Part shown: positions 45,052 to 55,640 of the stretch, one piece after another
How the letters are laid out: each line of letters opens with the position of its first letter
Numbering within the stretch: the first letter of the stretch is position 1
Source of the DNA: Cypionkella sp.
Lineage (GTDB): Bacteria; Pseudomonadota; Alphaproteobacteria; Rhodobacterales; Rhodobacteraceae
Length of the DNA: 64,000 bases
Reading direction: 5' to 3'
NCBI RefSeq assembly: GCF_028290025.1
Contig: NZ_JAQGKQ010000015.1
Span: 62,001-126,000 of the forward strand
Program-made: the position numbers and the translations under genes
Notes under the pieces: generated by a model
Seen by the model: only the letters and a program-made list of their open reading frames with translations
Database searches by the model: none
What the model was told of the DNA's origin: nothing

Positions 45052-45714
45052 ATGAAAACGGTTGTCTTTGATCTGGATGGCACGCTGGCGGATACCAGTG
45101 CCGATTTGCTGGCTGCAGCGAATGCCTGCTTTGAGCAATTGGGGCATGGCGTGGTGCTGGATAGCCGCGATGTATTGACGGCTTTCCATGGTGGGCGGGC
45201 GATGTTGCGGGTGGGGTTTGATCGGTTGGGCGTGGGGTACGGCGAGGATGACATTTCGCGCGAGTATCCTCGGCTGTTGCGGGCTTACGCCGATGCGATT
45301 GCGGTGCATACGCGGATGTATCCCGGTGCAGTCGCTGCGGTAGAGGCTTTGCGCATGGATGGGTATCGCACGGCGATCTGCACCAATAAGCCGGAGGCTT
45401 TGGCGTTGGAGTTGGTGCGGCGGTTGGGGGTTTCGCATTTGTTTGGCGCACTCGTTGGTGCGGATACTTTGACGGTGCGCAAGCCCGATCCCGCACCTTA
45501 TGTCGAGGTGGTGCGGCGGGTTGGCGGTGCTGTCGGGCAATCCATGTTGATTGGCGATACCGAAACGGATCGGTTGACCGGGCGGGCTGTCGGAGTGCCG
45601 GTAGCTTTGGTGACGTTTGGGCCGGAGGGCGCGGGCGTGGCGCGGCTTTCTCCCGAGGCATTGCTTGATCGTTATGAGGATTTGCCCGGGCTGGCCGCTC
45701 GGTTTCTTGGCTGA
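45052..45714 (+). CDS. gph: Phosphoglycolate phosphatase-like HAD hydrolase
   Basis: This 220-residue HAD enzyme has motif I VFDLDGTLADT, motif II CTNKPE, the Lys in RKPDPAPY, and motif IV IGDTETD. This pattern and the cap domain (FHGGRAMLRVGFDRLG) match the Gph subfamily, which dephosphorylates 2-phosphoglycolate. Exact substrate is less certain than the family. It is divergent from glmU. Confidence 0.88.
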   Translation: MKTVVFDLDGTLADTSADLLAAANACFEQLGHGVVLDSRDVLTAFHGGRAMLRVGFDRLGVGYGEDDISREYPRLLRAYADAIAVHTRMYPGAVAAVEALRMDGYRTAICTNKPEALALELVRRLGVSHLFGALVGADTLTVRKPDPAPYVEVVRRVGGAVGQSMLIGDTETDRLTGRAVGVPVALVTFGPEGAGVARLSPEALLDRYEDLPGLAARFLG

Positions 45715-45806
45715 TATGTGCTGGAGAACCTGCATAGCGGGTACTTGCGAAAAAAAATGCGATTGGTTATCTTGATATATTGAAAATTTGTTCTAGGGGG
45801 AATTTT

Positions 45807-46175
45807 ATGAACGGCAACATATTTTTGCGGACGAGTATGGTTTTTCTGAGTATTGGCGTGGTGCTTGGCATGAAAATGGGCATTTCGCAGGATTTTAGCC
45901 AGACGCCGACCCATGCGCATCTTAACCTGATTGGCGGCGTATGGATGTTCTTGGCGGGGTTGTTTTACAATGCCAACCCGCAGATCTCATCGCGGCTGAG
46001 CGGCGCGCATTATCTGTTGTCAGTGGTCGGGATCGTCGGGTTTATTGTTGGGCTTTATTCAGAGATGTCCGGCCAGACCTGGGGCGAGGTGCCGTTGATG
46101 CTCGGCTCTACGCTCACGGCGGTTTCGCTGGTATTGTTCGCGGTGATCGTGTTTATCGGCACGCGAAGGGCTTAA
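45807..46175 (+). CDS. Small four-helix membrane protein
   Basis: This 122-residue protein has about four hydrophobic helices. It begins NIFLRTSMVFLSIGVVLGMKMG and contains THAHLNLIGGVWMFLAGLFY, where His-rich THAHLN resembles heme-binding helices of NnrS or cytochrome oxidase subunit I-like proteins. The resemblance suggests heme or quinone binding but proves nothing. A weak GGGGG-type site precedes the ATG. Its neighbours give no functional clue. Confidence 0.65.
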   Translation: MNGNIFLRTSMVFLSIGVVLGMKMGISQDFSQTPTHAHLNLIGGVWMFLAGLFYNANPQISSRLSGAHYLLSVVGIVGFIVGLYSEMSGQTWGEVPLMLGSTLTAVSLVLFAVIVFIGTRRA

Positions 46176-46393
46176 CGGCTTCATTCAAGCGGACGGCTTT
46201 GGTTGGTTGGCAAATGCTCCGTTCGGCATTTGTCGGCTGTTTGACAGTGTATCGACCGGGCTTTAGGTTGCGCGGATGAAATGCCGCCGTCCTGCCATGC
46301 GATAGTGTAATCACGTGTTTACTGACGCGGGGCGCGCGGTATGGCGCTGATCGCGCTGCTTTGCGTGCATTGCGCTGTTGAGGAGACTATGCC

Positions 46394-47629
46394 GTGATCG
46401 AGGAAGTTTTTCGTGGCAGCTTTACCCAGCAAGAGCCGATCCCCGAGGCTGGGATTGAAGCCGCGATAGCCGTGCTGCGGCATGGGCGGCTGCACCGTTA
46501 TAATACTGCACCGGGCGAGGTCGCTGAGGCGGCATTGCTGGAAGAGGAGTTTGCCGCGCTGATGGGGGCGAAGTTTTGCCTTGCGGTGGCGTCGGGTGGC
46601 TATGCTTTGGGCTGCGCTTTGCGGGCGGTGGGGGTTGTGGCGGGCGATGCGGTGCTGACCAACGCTTTTACGCTGGCGCCTGTGCCTGGGGCGATTGCCA
46701 GCGTCGGCGCGCGTCCGGTGTTTGTTGAGGTGACAGAACAGTTGGTTTTGGACTTTGGTGATCTGGAAGCGAAGGCGATTTCTTCGGGCGCTAAGGTGCT
46801 GATGTTAAGCCATATGCGCGGGCATTTGTGCGATATGGAGGCGTTGGTGGCGCTGTGTGATCGCCTCGGCGTGATGATCATCGAGGATTGTGCGCATACG
46901 ATGGGGGCGGCTTGGAAGGGCGTGGCCTCGGGGCGGTCGGGGCTGATCGGGTGTTATTCGATGCAGACCTATAAGCATATCAATTCGGGCGAGGGCGGGT
47001 TTTTGATCTCGGACGACGCGGAGGTGATGGCCCGCGCGGTGCTGCTGTCGGGGTCATACATGCTTTATGGGCGGCATCGGGCGGCACCTGATGCGGCGGC
47101 GTTTGAGGCGGTTCGGATGCAGGTGCCGAACGTGTCGGGCCGGATGGATAATCTGCGGGCGGCGATTTTGCGGCCGCAGCTGGGGTTGTTGGCGGACCGC
47201 GTGGCGCGGTGGGGCGAGCGGTATCGGGCGTTAGAGGCGGGCTTGCGTGGGGTGCCGGGGTTGCGGTTGGTGGAGCGTCCTGTCGAGGAGACTTATGTCG
47301 GGTCGTCGTTCCAGTTTCTGCTGCCGGGATGGTCGTCGGCGCGGGTGGGGGCTTTGCTGGGCCGGGTGTTGGCGCGTGGGGTGGAGTTGAAATGGTTTGG
47401 GGCGGCTGATCCGGTGGCGTTTACCTCCCGCTATCAGCATTGGGGCTATGCTGAGCCGCAATCATTGCCGCAGACCGATCGGATTCTGGCGGGGCTGGTG
47501 GATATGCGGGTGCCTTTGACGTTCTCGGTGGAAGATTGTGCGCAGATCGCGCGGATCATTCGAGCGGAGGCTTTGGTCGTGGGGCAGGGGCCCGAGCCTG
47601 AGGCCGTGGTGTTGCCGGTTATTCAGTGA
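46394..47629 (+). CDS. DegT/DnrJ/EryC1/StrS-family aminotransferase
   Basis: This 411-residue PLP enzyme transfers amino groups to sugars or similar ketones. Asp of IIEDCAHTMGA and the PLP-lysine in SMQTYKHINSGEGGF (near residue 194) are visible. The start is GTG at 46394 after GAGGAG. No nearby sugar genes are present, so its product is unknown. The last 20 residues (GQGPEPEAVVLPVIQ) extend the usual C-terminus slightly. Confidence 0.88.
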   Translation: MIEEVFRGSFTQQEPIPEAGIEAAIAVLRHGRLHRYNTAPGEVAEAALLEEEFAALMGAKFCLAVASGGYALGCALRAVGVVAGDAVLTNAFTLAPVPGAIASVGARPVFVEVTEQLVLDFGDLEAKAISSGAKVLMLSHMRGHLCDMEALVALCDRLGVMIIEDCAHTMGAAWKGVASGRSGLIGCYSMQTYKHINSGEGGFLISDDAEVMARAVLLSGSYMLYGRHRAAPDAAAFEAVRMQVPNVSGRMDNLRAAILRPQLGLLADRVARWGERYRALEAGLRGVPGLRLVERPVEETYVGSSFQFLLPGWSSARVGALLGRVLARGVELKWFGAADPVAFTSRYQHWGYAEPQSLPQTDRILAGLVDMRVPLTFSVEDCAQIARIIRAEALVVGQGPEPEAVVLPVIQ

Positions 47630-47716
47630 GGCGTGCTGGTCTCGCCTAGCCGGGAAATCTCGCACCCCGGAGCACCGTGGGATATTATAAAGAGATTGAA
47701 ACGTTCAAGATAGATC

Positions 47717-48190
47717 CTAGGGTTTTACGGCTGCGGGATTATACAGCGGCACCGTGGAGATCGACATTTTCGCCGAACCGTCGCTGAGTTCGGTGGCGTG
47801 GGTGAGGTAGACCAGCACCTGATTTTTCTGATCGAAAATGCGGGTGACGTTGAGGGATTTAAACACCAGCGAACGGCCTTCACTGAACACGTTCTCGCCA
47901 GACTCGGAGCTGTCTATGTCGCCGATGGTAATAGGGCCGGTTTGGCGGCAGGCGATCGAGGCGTTTGAGGGGTCTTCGAACCAGTTTCCCTTTGAGAGCC
48001 TGTCCCACATGGAGCGATCAAAGTAACTGATGTGGCAGGTGACGCCCTTTACCTTTGGATCGGGAATTGCCTCAACGATGATGTCATTGCCCACCCAATC
48101 GACGCCGACGCGACCGATTTCCTCGGACTGAGCGATGAAGGGCGTCAAGGCGAAGGCCAGGATGGCGATCAGGCGAGCTGTGAGGTGCAT
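47717..48190 (-). CDS. creA: CreA-family periplasmic protein
   Basis: This 157-residue protein has a signal peptide (MHLTARLIAILAFALTPFIA, cut near QSEE). The CreA core follows: IGRVGVDWVGNDIIVEAIPDPKV with GVTCHISYFDR, then SIACRQTGPI. CreA proteins are conserved in Gram-negative bacteria; function is unknown. The paired Cys suggests a disulfide. The Met at 48190 starts the signal peptide; the upstream frame enters a palindromic element. Confidence 0.88.
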   Translation of the reverse strand: MHLTARLIAILAFALTPFIAQSEEIGRVGVDWVGNDIIVEAIPDPKVKGVTCHISYFDRSMWDRLSKGNWFEDPSNASIACRQTGPITIGDIDSSESGENVFSEGRSLVFKSLNVTRIFDQKNQVLVYLTHATELSDGSAKMSISTVPLYNPAAVKP

Positions 48191-48558
48191 GGTGAGACTT
48201 TCTTGCAATTTCTGCCTGTTAGAGCGTGTTGCGTTATTCGAATTCACTCTGCCCCCGTACGCGTTTGCAAGTGCAATCGCTGCCTCAGGGGCAGAGTGAC
48301 TGCGAGAATCCATTCGAACGCAACACGCTTTAGATGGGCGTTATGCTGCATCTGCACAAGATGCCGAGAGAATCAGTAATTCCTTAGTAAAATACTCATT
48401 AATTAACCCGCCAAATCCAACGACTTAGCGGGGTGTAGCGGCATCTTTTCACGCTGGCTTTGGTTGACCCTGCTAAGGGGGCGGAGTAAACGGTGGGCCA
48501 AGAGCGACGTGGGCCAAAGCGCTTGCGACGCGGTTTACCAGCTGAAGGAGCGCTTCGC
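48191..48558. other. Divergent region between creA and nuoA
   Basis: This 368-bp region should carry the nuo operon promoter and the creA promoter. It contains a 107-bp imperfect palindrome at 48223-48329. A GAAGGAG site for nuoA lies at 48544-48550. The remaining sequence has no repeats that I can identify. Confidence 0.55.
48223..48329. repeat. 107-bp imperfect palindrome (possible MITE-like element)
   Basis: Outer arms AGCGTGTTGCGTT and AACGCAACACGCT are perfect inverted repeats. Inner parts TCGAAT/ATTCGA and TCACTCTGCCCC/GGGGCAGAGTGA also match with a short insertion on one side. The outer arms are typical of short mobile or protein-bound palindromes in alphaproteobacteria. No transposase is nearby. 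Confidence 0.7.
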
Positions 48559-49463
<905 letters not shown>

Positions 49464-49472
49464 GGGGGCGAT

Positions 49473-50069
49473 ATGGCTGATTTGGTTGAACTCGCCGCCT
49501 ATCTGACACGGACGCGCCCGGATGCGGTGCTCGGGACGGAACTGGCGTTTGGCGAAATGAATGTGACCGTTGGTTTGGATCAACTGGTGTCGTTCATCGA
49601 GTTTCTGACGGTTGATCCGCTGTGCAAGTTTTCTTCGCTGGTCGATATAACGGCGGTCGATCACCCCGAGCGGGTGGAACGGTTCGACATGATTTACCAT
49701 TTTCTGTCGATGTATACCAACAGCCGCATCCGGCTGAAGGTGGCGATTGGCGAAGAAGATATGGTGCCGTCGATCCACCTCGTGCATCCGTCGGCGAATT
49801 GGTTTGAGCGCGAAGTGTTCGACATGTTCGGGATTTTGTTCTCGGGCCACCCGGATCTGCGGCGGATTTTGACGGATTACGGCTTTCGCGGCTATCCGTT
49901 GCGCAAGGACTTCCCGACCACTGGCTATACCGAAGTGCGCTATGATGAAGCGCAAAAGCGGGTTGTGTATGAGCCGGTCAATCTGGTGCAGGAATACCGT
50001 CAGTTTGATTTCATGTCTCCGTGGGAGGGTGCAAAATACATCCTGCCGGGTGATGAGAAGAAGGCTTGA
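49473..50069 (+). CDS. nuoC: NADH-quinone oxidoreductase subunit C
   Basis: This 198-residue 30-kDa subunit has the signature [19 protein letters not shown], then [35 protein letters not shown]. The C-terminus [11 protein letters not shown] is complete. The gene is separate from nuoD, unlike the fused nuoCD of Escherichia coli; two non-nuo genes lie between. Confidence 0.97.
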   Translation: MADLVELAAYLTRTRPDAVLGTELAFGEMNVTVGLDQLVSFIEFLTVDPLCKFSSLVDITAVDHPERVERFDMIYHFLSMYTNSRIRLKVAIGEEDMVPSIHLVHPSANWFEREVFDMFGILFSGHPDLRRILTDYGFRGYPLRKDFPTTGYTEVRYDEAQKRVVYEPVNLVQEYRQFDFMSPWEGAKYILPGDEKKA

Positions 50070-50073
50070 ACTG

Positions 50074-50397
50074 GTGAGCAAGCAACCGACATTGCTGTTT
50101 TGCGTGGGGGCGACGAAAGCGGGGACATCTTGGCTTTACGATCACTTGTTTGCGCATCCAGAATGTCATTTCCGCACCAGCTTGCCGGGGATTGCGCGGC
50201 TGTCGGCGCATCTGGGGCTGACGCCCATGCCGGCTGATCTGGATCGCCGGGTACATGAGGGCAAGGCGATGGCTTTGCCAGAGGCGCTGCGGGCGCGGGC
50301 TTTGCTTTGGTTGCGGCCACAATATGAATACGTTGCCGCGATGTTTCCGGCTTTGCCAGAGGCGTGGAGCAGGAACATGGAAAGAGGCGTCGCATGA
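50074..50397 (+). pseudogene. Truncated sulfotransferase-like ORF inside the nuo operon
   Basis: A 107-codon ORF starts at GTG (50074) just after nuoC; an ATG at 50053 overlaps nuoC. Its N-terminus LLFCVGATKAGTSWLYDHLF is the 5'-phosphosulfate loop of PAPS-dependent sulfotransferases. The usual ~280 residues are lacking: after CHFRTSLPGI the sequence is unlike the family. It is probably a remnant. Its stop overlaps the next gene's start (ATGA), so its translation may be kept for coupling. Confidence 0.6.
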
Positions 50398-50780
50398 TGG
50401 ATGGTATGACCTTGGACACTGGCCTGAACGACGCCGTCCAGCGGTATTGCGCGGCCTTGCATTTTTGTGACGGGGCTGCGCTTGAGGCTTTGTGCGATGC
50501 GCGGTTTTTGATGCATTGGGTCGGCAAAAATGACATTGCGCAGGCGATTGATAAGGCAGCTTTTACCGCTCGGGTAGGGGCGCGGGCGGCATTTCCCGGT
50601 GAGCCGGTTTTTGAGGTGCTGTCGGTCGATGTCGATGGGAACATTGCGCAAGTGAAGCTGAACGTGACGGTGCCGCCACGGGTCTACACCGATCAGCTTG
50701 GTTTCTTTCGCGTCGGTGATGAATGGCGGCTTGTGACCAAGCTGTTCCGCGTGAGCTCTGGCCCGGCGATGGAGGTTTGA
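50394..50780 (+). CDS. NTF2-like (lumazine-binding) family protein
   Basis: This 128-residue protein shows the NTF2-like fold: [20 protein letters not shown] at the start, then [21 protein letters not shown] and [21 protein letters not shown]. Such small domains bind ligands or act as scaffolds. It lies in the nuoC-nuoD gap with an ATGA overlap to the truncated sulfotransferase. Role in complex I is unknown. Confidence 0.75.
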   Translation: MMDGMTLDTGLNDAVQRYCAALHFCDGAALEALCDARFLMHWVGKNDIAQAIDKAAFTARVGARAAFPGEPVFEVLSVDVDGNIAQVKLNVTVPPRVYTDQLGFFRVGDEWRLVTKLFRVSSGPAMEV

Positions 50781-50811
50781 TGATGCGGTGCATTGGCAAG
50801 GGAATTGCGAA

Positions 50812-52050
50812 ATGATGGATGGCGATATCCGTGTGAACACCTATGAAGATGGCCCTGCCGCCGCGTTACCGGGCGAGCAGCGCATCCGCAACTTTAACAT
50901 CAACTTTGGCCCGCAACACCCTGCTGCGCATGGCGTTTTGCGTTTGGTGCTAGAGCTAGACGGCGAGATTGTTGAACGCTGCGATCCGCATATTGGTTTG
51001 CTGCACCGTGGCACTGAAAAGCTGATGGAGAGCCGGACTTATCTGCAAAACCTGCCGTATTTTGACCGCCTCGACTATGTGGCGCCGATGAACCAGGAAC
51101 ATGCCTGGTGTTTGGCGATCGAACGGTTGACTGGTACGGCCGTGCCGCGCCGGGCGTCGTTGATCCGGGTGATGTATTCGGAAATCAGCCGGATTTTGAA
51201 CCATTTGCTGAACACTACGACGCAAGCTATGGACGTCGGAGCTTTGACGCCGCCGCTGTGGGGCTTTGAGGAACGTGAAAAGTTAATGGTGTTTTACGAG
51301 CGGGCTTCCGGCTCGCGTCTGCACGCAGCTTATTTTCGGCCCGGTGGTGTGCATCAAGACCTGCCGCCCGATCTGATCAACGATATTGAGGCTTGGACCG
51401 AAACGTTCCCGCAGGTGCTGGACGATTTGCACGGGCTTCTGACCGAGAACCGCATCTTCAAACAGCGCAACGCCGATATCGGCGTGGTGACGGAAGATGA
51501 CATTCTCAAATATGGTTTTTCGGGGGTTATGGTGCGGGGCTCGGGGCTGGCATGGGATCTGCGGCGCAGCCAACCCTATGAATGCTATGATGAATTTGAG
51601 TTCAAGATTCCAGTTGGCAAAAACGGCGATTGCTATGATCGCTATTTGTGCCGCATGGAAGAAATGACCCAATCACTGCTTATCATACGGCAGTGCGTCA
51701 CCAAATTGCGGGCAGAGCCGGGCGAAGTCTTGACGCGCGGCAAGCTTTCGCCGCCGAAACGTGGGGAAATGAAGACCTCGATGGAGGCTTTGATTCACCA
51801 CTTCAAACTTTATACCGAAGGCTTCCATGTGCCTGCGGGCGAAGTTTACGCCTCGGTTGAGGCTCCGAAGGGGGAGTTTGGCGTGTATCTGAAGGCGGAT
51901 GGCTCCAACAAGCCTTACCGCGCCAAGATCCGCGCGCCGGGTTTCCTGCATTTGCAAGCGATGGATTACATCTGCAAAGGTCACCAGTTGGCCGACGTAT
52001 CTGCAATCATCGGCACGATGGATATCGTGTTCGGGGAGGTGGATCGGTGA
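50812..52050 (+). CDS. nuoD: NADH-quinone oxidoreductase subunit D
   Basis: This 412-residue 49-kDa subunit forms the quinone cavity. Conserved [22 protein letters not shown] and [14 protein letters not shown] contain the His and Tyr region; the C-terminus is [17 protein letters not shown]. The start [12 protein letters not shown] was set at 50812, with a second Met directly after. The next gene starts within its stop codon (TGATG). Confidence 0.97.
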   Translation: MMDGDIRVNTYEDGPAAALPGEQRIRNFNINFGPQHPAAHGVLRLVLELDGEIVERCDPHIGLLHRGTEKLMESRTYLQNLPYFDRLDYVAPMNQEHAWCLAIERLTGTAVPRRASLIRVMYSEISRILNHLLNTTTQAMDVGALTPPLWGFEEREKLMVFYERASGSRLHAAYFRPGGVHQDLPPDLINDIEAWTETFPQVLDDLHGLLTENRIFKQRNADIGVVTEDDILKYGFSGVMVRGSGLAWDLRRSQPYECYDEFEFKIPVGKNGDCYDRYLCRMEEMTQSLLIIRQCVTKLRAEPGEVLTRGKLSPPKRGEMKTSMEALIHHFKLYTEGFHVPAGEVYASVEAPKGEFGVYLKADGSNKPYRAKIRAPGFLHLQAMDYICKGHQLADVSAIIGTMDIVFGEVDR

Positions 52051-52316
52051 TGTGCAAGATTGTGGCCCTGATAGCGGCGACTATGGCCGCGCCAGCTTTC
52101 GCGCAGGATGCGCCAGTGGCAGATCGTGCCGCGTTTGTTGCGTTGGTCGAAGCCCGCGACTGCACAATGACGGAGACGGAAGCGGCGACGGTGTTGCCGC
52201 CGCTTGGATTTACCAAAGGGGTCACTATCGGTATCGTTGAGGGTTTGGTTAACGAAGGTTTGGCGTCCGTGACCGATGCCGGAGTGCTGACACTGAAAAC
52301 GGAGACTTGTATCTGA
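52050..52316 (+). CDS. Small secreted protein in the nuo operon
   Basis: This 88-residue protein has a clear signal peptide ([18 protein letters not shown], cut before QDAP) and two Cys (RDCTM and ETCI) likely to pair. I do not know the family beyond seeing similar small genes at this place in Rhodobacterales. It shares bases with the stop of nuoD and the start of nuoE (TGATG on both sides), so it is tightly coupled to complex I synthesis. Confidence 0.7.
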   Translation: MCKIVALIAATMAAPAFAQDAPVADRAAFVALVEARDCTMTETEAATVLPPLGFTKGVTIGIVEGLVNEGLASVTDAGVLTLKTETCI

Positions 52317-53521
52317 TGCTTCGCCGTCTGCACAAAGAACAACCCGCGTCGTTTGCTTTTACCTCGGCCAATTTGGCTTGGGCGGAGGGGCAGATTGCGA
52401 AGTATCCTGAGGGCCGGCAAGCCTCGGCTATTATTCCGCTGCTGTGGCGTGCTCAGGAACAGGAGGGGTGGTTGACCCGTCCGGCGATTGAGCATGTCGC
52501 CGATAAGTTGGGGATGGCGTATATTCGGGCGCTGGAAGTGGCGACGTTTTACTTCATGTTCCAGCTGCAACCCGTTGGTTCGGTGGCACATATCCAGATT
52601 TGCGGCACCACGTCCTGCATGATTTGTGGGGCGGAGGAGTTGATTGCGGTTTGTAAGGAACTGGTAGCCGATAAGGCTCATCAAGTCTCGGCGGATGGCA
52701 AATTTTCTTGGGAAGAAGTTGAGTGTTTGGGGGCTTGCACCAATGCGCCGATGGCGCAGATCGGCAAGGATTATTACGAGGATCTGACGCCTTCAAAGCT
52801 GCGGGCGTTAATCGGGCGGTTCTCGAACGGTGAAGTGCCGGTGCCGGGGCCACAAAACGGGCGGTATTCGTCGGAGCCTTTGTCGGGGCTGACCTCGCTG
52901 AAGGCGCATGAGGCGGGGCGCAATCAATATAACGCTTCGGTGCAGGCTGCGGTGGATATTGGCGATACGGTGAAGCGGATTGATGGCACCGAAGTGCCGT
53001 TGCTGACGCCTTGGATTGCGAAAGTGGTTCAGGGCGATGCTGCTCCTGAGCCGGTTTCGGCAGCCGTTGGCGATGCGGTCGAACCCAAGCCCGGTAAGGC
53101 TGAAGTGGTGGACGCGACTGGGACCATGGTGCAAGAAGCACCCGCAGTTTCAAAGGGACGGCCTTTTGAAGACGGCAATGCGCAGGAGGCCACGCCGCTT
53201 GCAACACCAGAGGCGAAAACTCCATCGCCTTTGGGTGACAGCAGGCCGGTTGCGCTGGCAGAACCGCGCGGTGGTGCTGCAGATGATCTGACGGTGATCG
53301 AAGGTATTGATCCTGACGTTGCGAAGTTGTTGAACGGCTTGGGGATCTTCCACTTCGATCAGATCGCATCCCTTGCGCCTGCGGAGGTCGATTGGGTGAA
53401 CAACAATCTGCGCGGCTTTGAAGGCCGGATTGGTGGCGACAAATGGGTAGCGCAGGCTCGGTTGATCGGCGAAATCGGCGTGCCGGCTTTCCAGATCCGC
53501 GCTAAGAATAAAGAGTATTGA
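52316..53521 (+). CDS. nuoE: NADH-quinone oxidoreductase subunit E with long C-terminal extension
   Basis: The first ~175 residues are the 24-kDa subunit with the N1a [2Fe-2S] cluster: [15 protein letters not shown] and [11 protein letters not shown]. It is 401 residues, more than twice the usual length. An Ala/Pro/Glu-rich linker (about 245-315) leads to a C-terminal helix-hairpin-helix-like domain ([20 protein letters not shown], then [17 protein letters not shown]). The extension is inferred from reading; similar fusions occur in Rhodobacterales. It begins within the stop of the previous gene. Confidence 0.93.
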   Translation: MLRRLHKEQPASFAFTSANLAWAEGQIAKYPEGRQASAIIPLLWRAQEQEGWLTRPAIEHVADKLGMAYIRALEVATFYFMFQLQPVGSVAHIQICGTTSCMICGAEELIAVCKELVADKAHQVSADGKFSWEEVECLGACTNAPMAQIGKDYYEDLTPSKLRALIGRFSNGEVPVPGPQNGRYSSEPLSGLTSLKAHEAGRNQYNASVQAAVDIGDTVKRIDGTEVPLLTPWIAKVVQGDAAPEPVSAAVGDAVEPKPGKAEVVDATGTMVQEAPAVSKGRPFEDGNAQEATPLATPEAKTPSPLGDSRPVALAEPRGGAADDLTVIEGIDPDVAKLLNGLGIFHFDQIASLAPAEVDWVNNNLRGFEGRIGGDKWVAQARLIGEIGVPAFQIRAKNKEY

Positions 53522-53526
53522 GGGCA

Positions 53527-53802
53527 ATGATGGACCATTCAAATGCACATGACCATGCAAGCGTTGATGGGCCTTGGGCTGGCGGCTGGCTTGTTGCTGT
53601 TCTGGCCGCATTGATCGCGGTTGGGCTGGCGCGCTGGCTGGGTGAGATTGAGACTTTTGCCGCAGTGATCGTCGGGCTGGTGGTGTTCGGGGTTTACGCC
53701 GCTCTGATGGGCAATGGCGGGGTTGAACTGACGGTGACTGCGGATCATGGCCATGCGGGCGATGATCACGGTCATAGCTCGGTTGGGCATGGGCATCACT
53801 GA
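53527..53802 (+). CDS. Small His-rich membrane protein
   Basis: This 91-residue protein has two adjoining hydrophobic helices (GWLVAVLAALIAVGLA and AAVIVGLVVFGVYAALM). Both ends are His-rich: MDHSNAHDHA at the start and HGHAGDDHGHSSVGHGHH at the end. The His runs could bind Zn, Ni or Fe. It follows nuoE by 5 bp. Its function is unknown. Confidence 0.7.
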   Translation: MMDHSNAHDHASVDGPWAGGWLVAVLAALIAVGLARWLGEIETFAAVIVGLVVFGVYAALMGNGGVELTVTADHGHAGDDHGHSSVGHGHH

Positions 53803-53803
53803 G

Positions 53804-54019
53804 ATGGCGCAAGGTCCACAAGATAACACGGCGCGGCAGACCAAGCTGGTGGCTTTGGTGATTGCTGGCACGATGATCTTATGGATGGTGGGTCAGCAGA
53901 TCGGCGCGGAACTTGGGTTGCCGCTGAAATACACGCTGCTGCTCGATCTGGCGGCTTTGGCTGGGTTCATCTGGGCCTTGGTTGTGACGTATCAAATTTG
54001 GCGCAAGCGCCGCACGTAA
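53804..54019 (+). CDS. DUF5337-like small membrane protein
   Basis: This 71-residue protein has two helices ([21 protein letters not shown] and [19 protein letters not shown]) and a basic end (WRKRRT). It resembles DUF5337 proteins, which I know only from nuo operons of Rhodobacterales. The start at MAQGPQ (53804) lies 1 bp after the previous stop; MGITEMAQ at 53789 is an alternative. It precedes nuoF by 10 bp. Confidence 0.75.
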   Translation: MAQGPQDNTARQTKLVALVIAGTMILWMVGQQIGAELGLPLKYTLLLDLAALAGFIWALVVTYQIWRKRRT

Positions 54020-54029
54020 GGAAGCAGCT

Positions 54030-55325
54030 ATGCTCGACGATAAGGACCGCATCTTTACCAACCTTTACGGGATGCACGACCGTTCCTTGGCGGGCGCGCG
54101 GGCGCGGGGCCATTGGGATGGCACGGCCGAGATCATTGCGCGCGGCAAGGATACCATTGTTGATCAGATGAAGGCTTCGGGCCTGCGGGGCCGGGGTGGG
54201 GCGGGGTTTCCAACCGGGCTGAAATGGTCATTCATGCCGAAGCAATCGGATGGCCGGCCGTCGTATCTGGTGATCAATGCGGACGAGTCCGAGCCGGGCA
54301 CCTGCAAAGACCGTGAGATCATGCGGCATGATCCGCATACTTTGATCGAGGGCGCTTTGATCGCGTCGTTCGCGATGGGGGCGAATGCTTGCTACATCTA
54401 CATTCGCGGCGAGTATATCCGCGAGCGTGAGGCTTTGCAGACGGCGTTGGACGAATGCTACGATGCTGGTTTGCTGGGTAAAAATGCCGCCAAATCCGGT
54501 TGGGATTTTGACTGCTACCTGCATCATGGTGCTGGGGCTTATATCTGCGGTGAAGAAACCGCTTTGCTCGAAAGCCTTGAGGGCAAGAAGGGGATGCCGC
54601 GGATGAAGCCGCCGTTCCCGGCAGGCTCGGGGCTTTATGGCTGCCCGACGACGGTGAATAACGTTGAGAGCATCGCGGTGGTGCCAACGATTTTGCGGCG
54701 TGGGCCGGAGTGGTTTGCGGGCTTTGGGCGGCCTAACAATGTTGGCACCAAGATTTTCGGGATTTCCGGGCATGTGAACAATCCGTGCGTGGTGGAAGAA
54801 GCCATGTCGATCACTTTGCGCGAGTTGCTGGACGTGCATTGCGGCGGCGTGCGTGGTGGTTGGAAGAATGTCAAAGCGGTGATCCCCGGCGGGTCTTCGG
54901 TGCCGATGCTGAACGCGGCGCAATGCGAAGACGCGATCATGGATTTCGACTGGCTGCGCGAGCAAAAGTCAGGTCTCGGCACGGCGGCGGTGATCGTGAT
55001 GGATCAATCGACCGACGTTATCAAAGCGATCTGGCGGCTGTCGAAGTTCTACAAGCATGAGAGCTGCGGCCAATGCACGCCGTGCCGTGAAGGCACTGGC
55101 TGGATGATGCGGGTGATGGACCGTCTGGTGCGCGGCGAGGCCGAGATTGAGGAAATCGACATGCTGTTGTCGGTGACCAAGCAAGTCGAGGGTCATACAA
55201 TCTGCGCTTTGGGAGACGCGGCGGCTTGGCCTATTCAGGGCTTGGTGCGGCATTTCCGTGAGGAGATTGAAGACCGTATCAAGGCGAAGAAGACCGGCCG
55301 TATGGGCGCGATGGCGGCGGAGTAA
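54030..55325 (+). CDS. nuoF: NADH-quinone oxidoreductase subunit F
   Basis: This 431-residue 51-kDa subunit binds NADH and FMN and holds the N3 [4Fe-4S] cluster. [18 protein letters not shown] and [15 protein letters not shown] bind nucleotide and flavin; ligands are in [15 protein letters not shown] and HTICALGD. It is full length. A secreted-protein gene starts 3 bp after the stop. Confidence 0.97.
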   Translation: MLDDKDRIFTNLYGMHDRSLAGARARGHWDGTAEIIARGKDTIVDQMKASGLRGRGGAGFPTGLKWSFMPKQSDGRPSYLVINADESEPGTCKDREIMRHDPHTLIEGALIASFAMGANACYIYIRGEYIREREALQTALDECYDAGLLGKNAAKSGWDFDCYLHHGAGAYICGEETALLESLEGKKGMPRMKPPFPAGSGLYGCPTTVNNVESIAVVPTILRRGPEWFAGFGRPNNVGTKIFGISGHVNNPCVVEEAMSITLRELLDVHCGGVRGGWKNVKAVIPGGSSVPMLNAAQCEDAIMDFDWLREQKSGLGTAAVIVMDQSTDVIKAIWRLSKFYKHESCGQCTPCREGTGWMMRVMDRLVRGEAEIEEIDMLLSVTKQVEGHTICALGDAAAWPIQGLVRHFREEIEDRIKAKKTGRMGAMAAE

Positions 55326-55328
55326 GCG

Positions 55329-55640
55329 ATGCGTTTTGGGCTGGTATTGGCAATCGGGATGGGCTTGGCTCCGCTTCCTGCGTGTGCTGAGGCTTATCCG
55401 GGTTTGCAGATTCCAGCCGAGCATCGTGGCGTGAAATATATGGTCGAGATTACCGCTGAGGATAAAGCCGGGCCGTTTGACGCGCGGGTTTGGCGGATCG
55501 ACGGCGGCTCTATGTCTTATGAGCGTAAGATTGGGCGGGATTTGGTCAAGCAGGCTTGCGCGGGGGAAAGCTACGGCTTTCGCAATGTGCAGGCCAAGTT
55601 GGTCGAAGGTCAGTTGATGTTCAAAGGGGTCTGCACATGA
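55329..55640 (+). CDS. Small secreted protein after nuoF (first of pair)
   Basis: This 103-residue protein has a signal peptide (MRFGLVLAIGMGLAPLPACA, cut near EAYPG). The mature part ends LVKQACAGESYGF, then VEGQLMFKGVCT, with two Cys that may pair. The C-terminus resembles that of the next gene product (VFKGGCA), suggesting a duplicated pair. The family is unknown to me. The stop overlaps the next start (ATGA). Confidence 0.65.
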   Translation: MRFGLVLAIGMGLAPLPACAEAYPGLQIPAEHRGVKYMVEITAEDKAGPFDARVWRIDGGSMSYERKIGRDLVKQACAGESYGFRNVQAKLVEGQLMFKGVCT

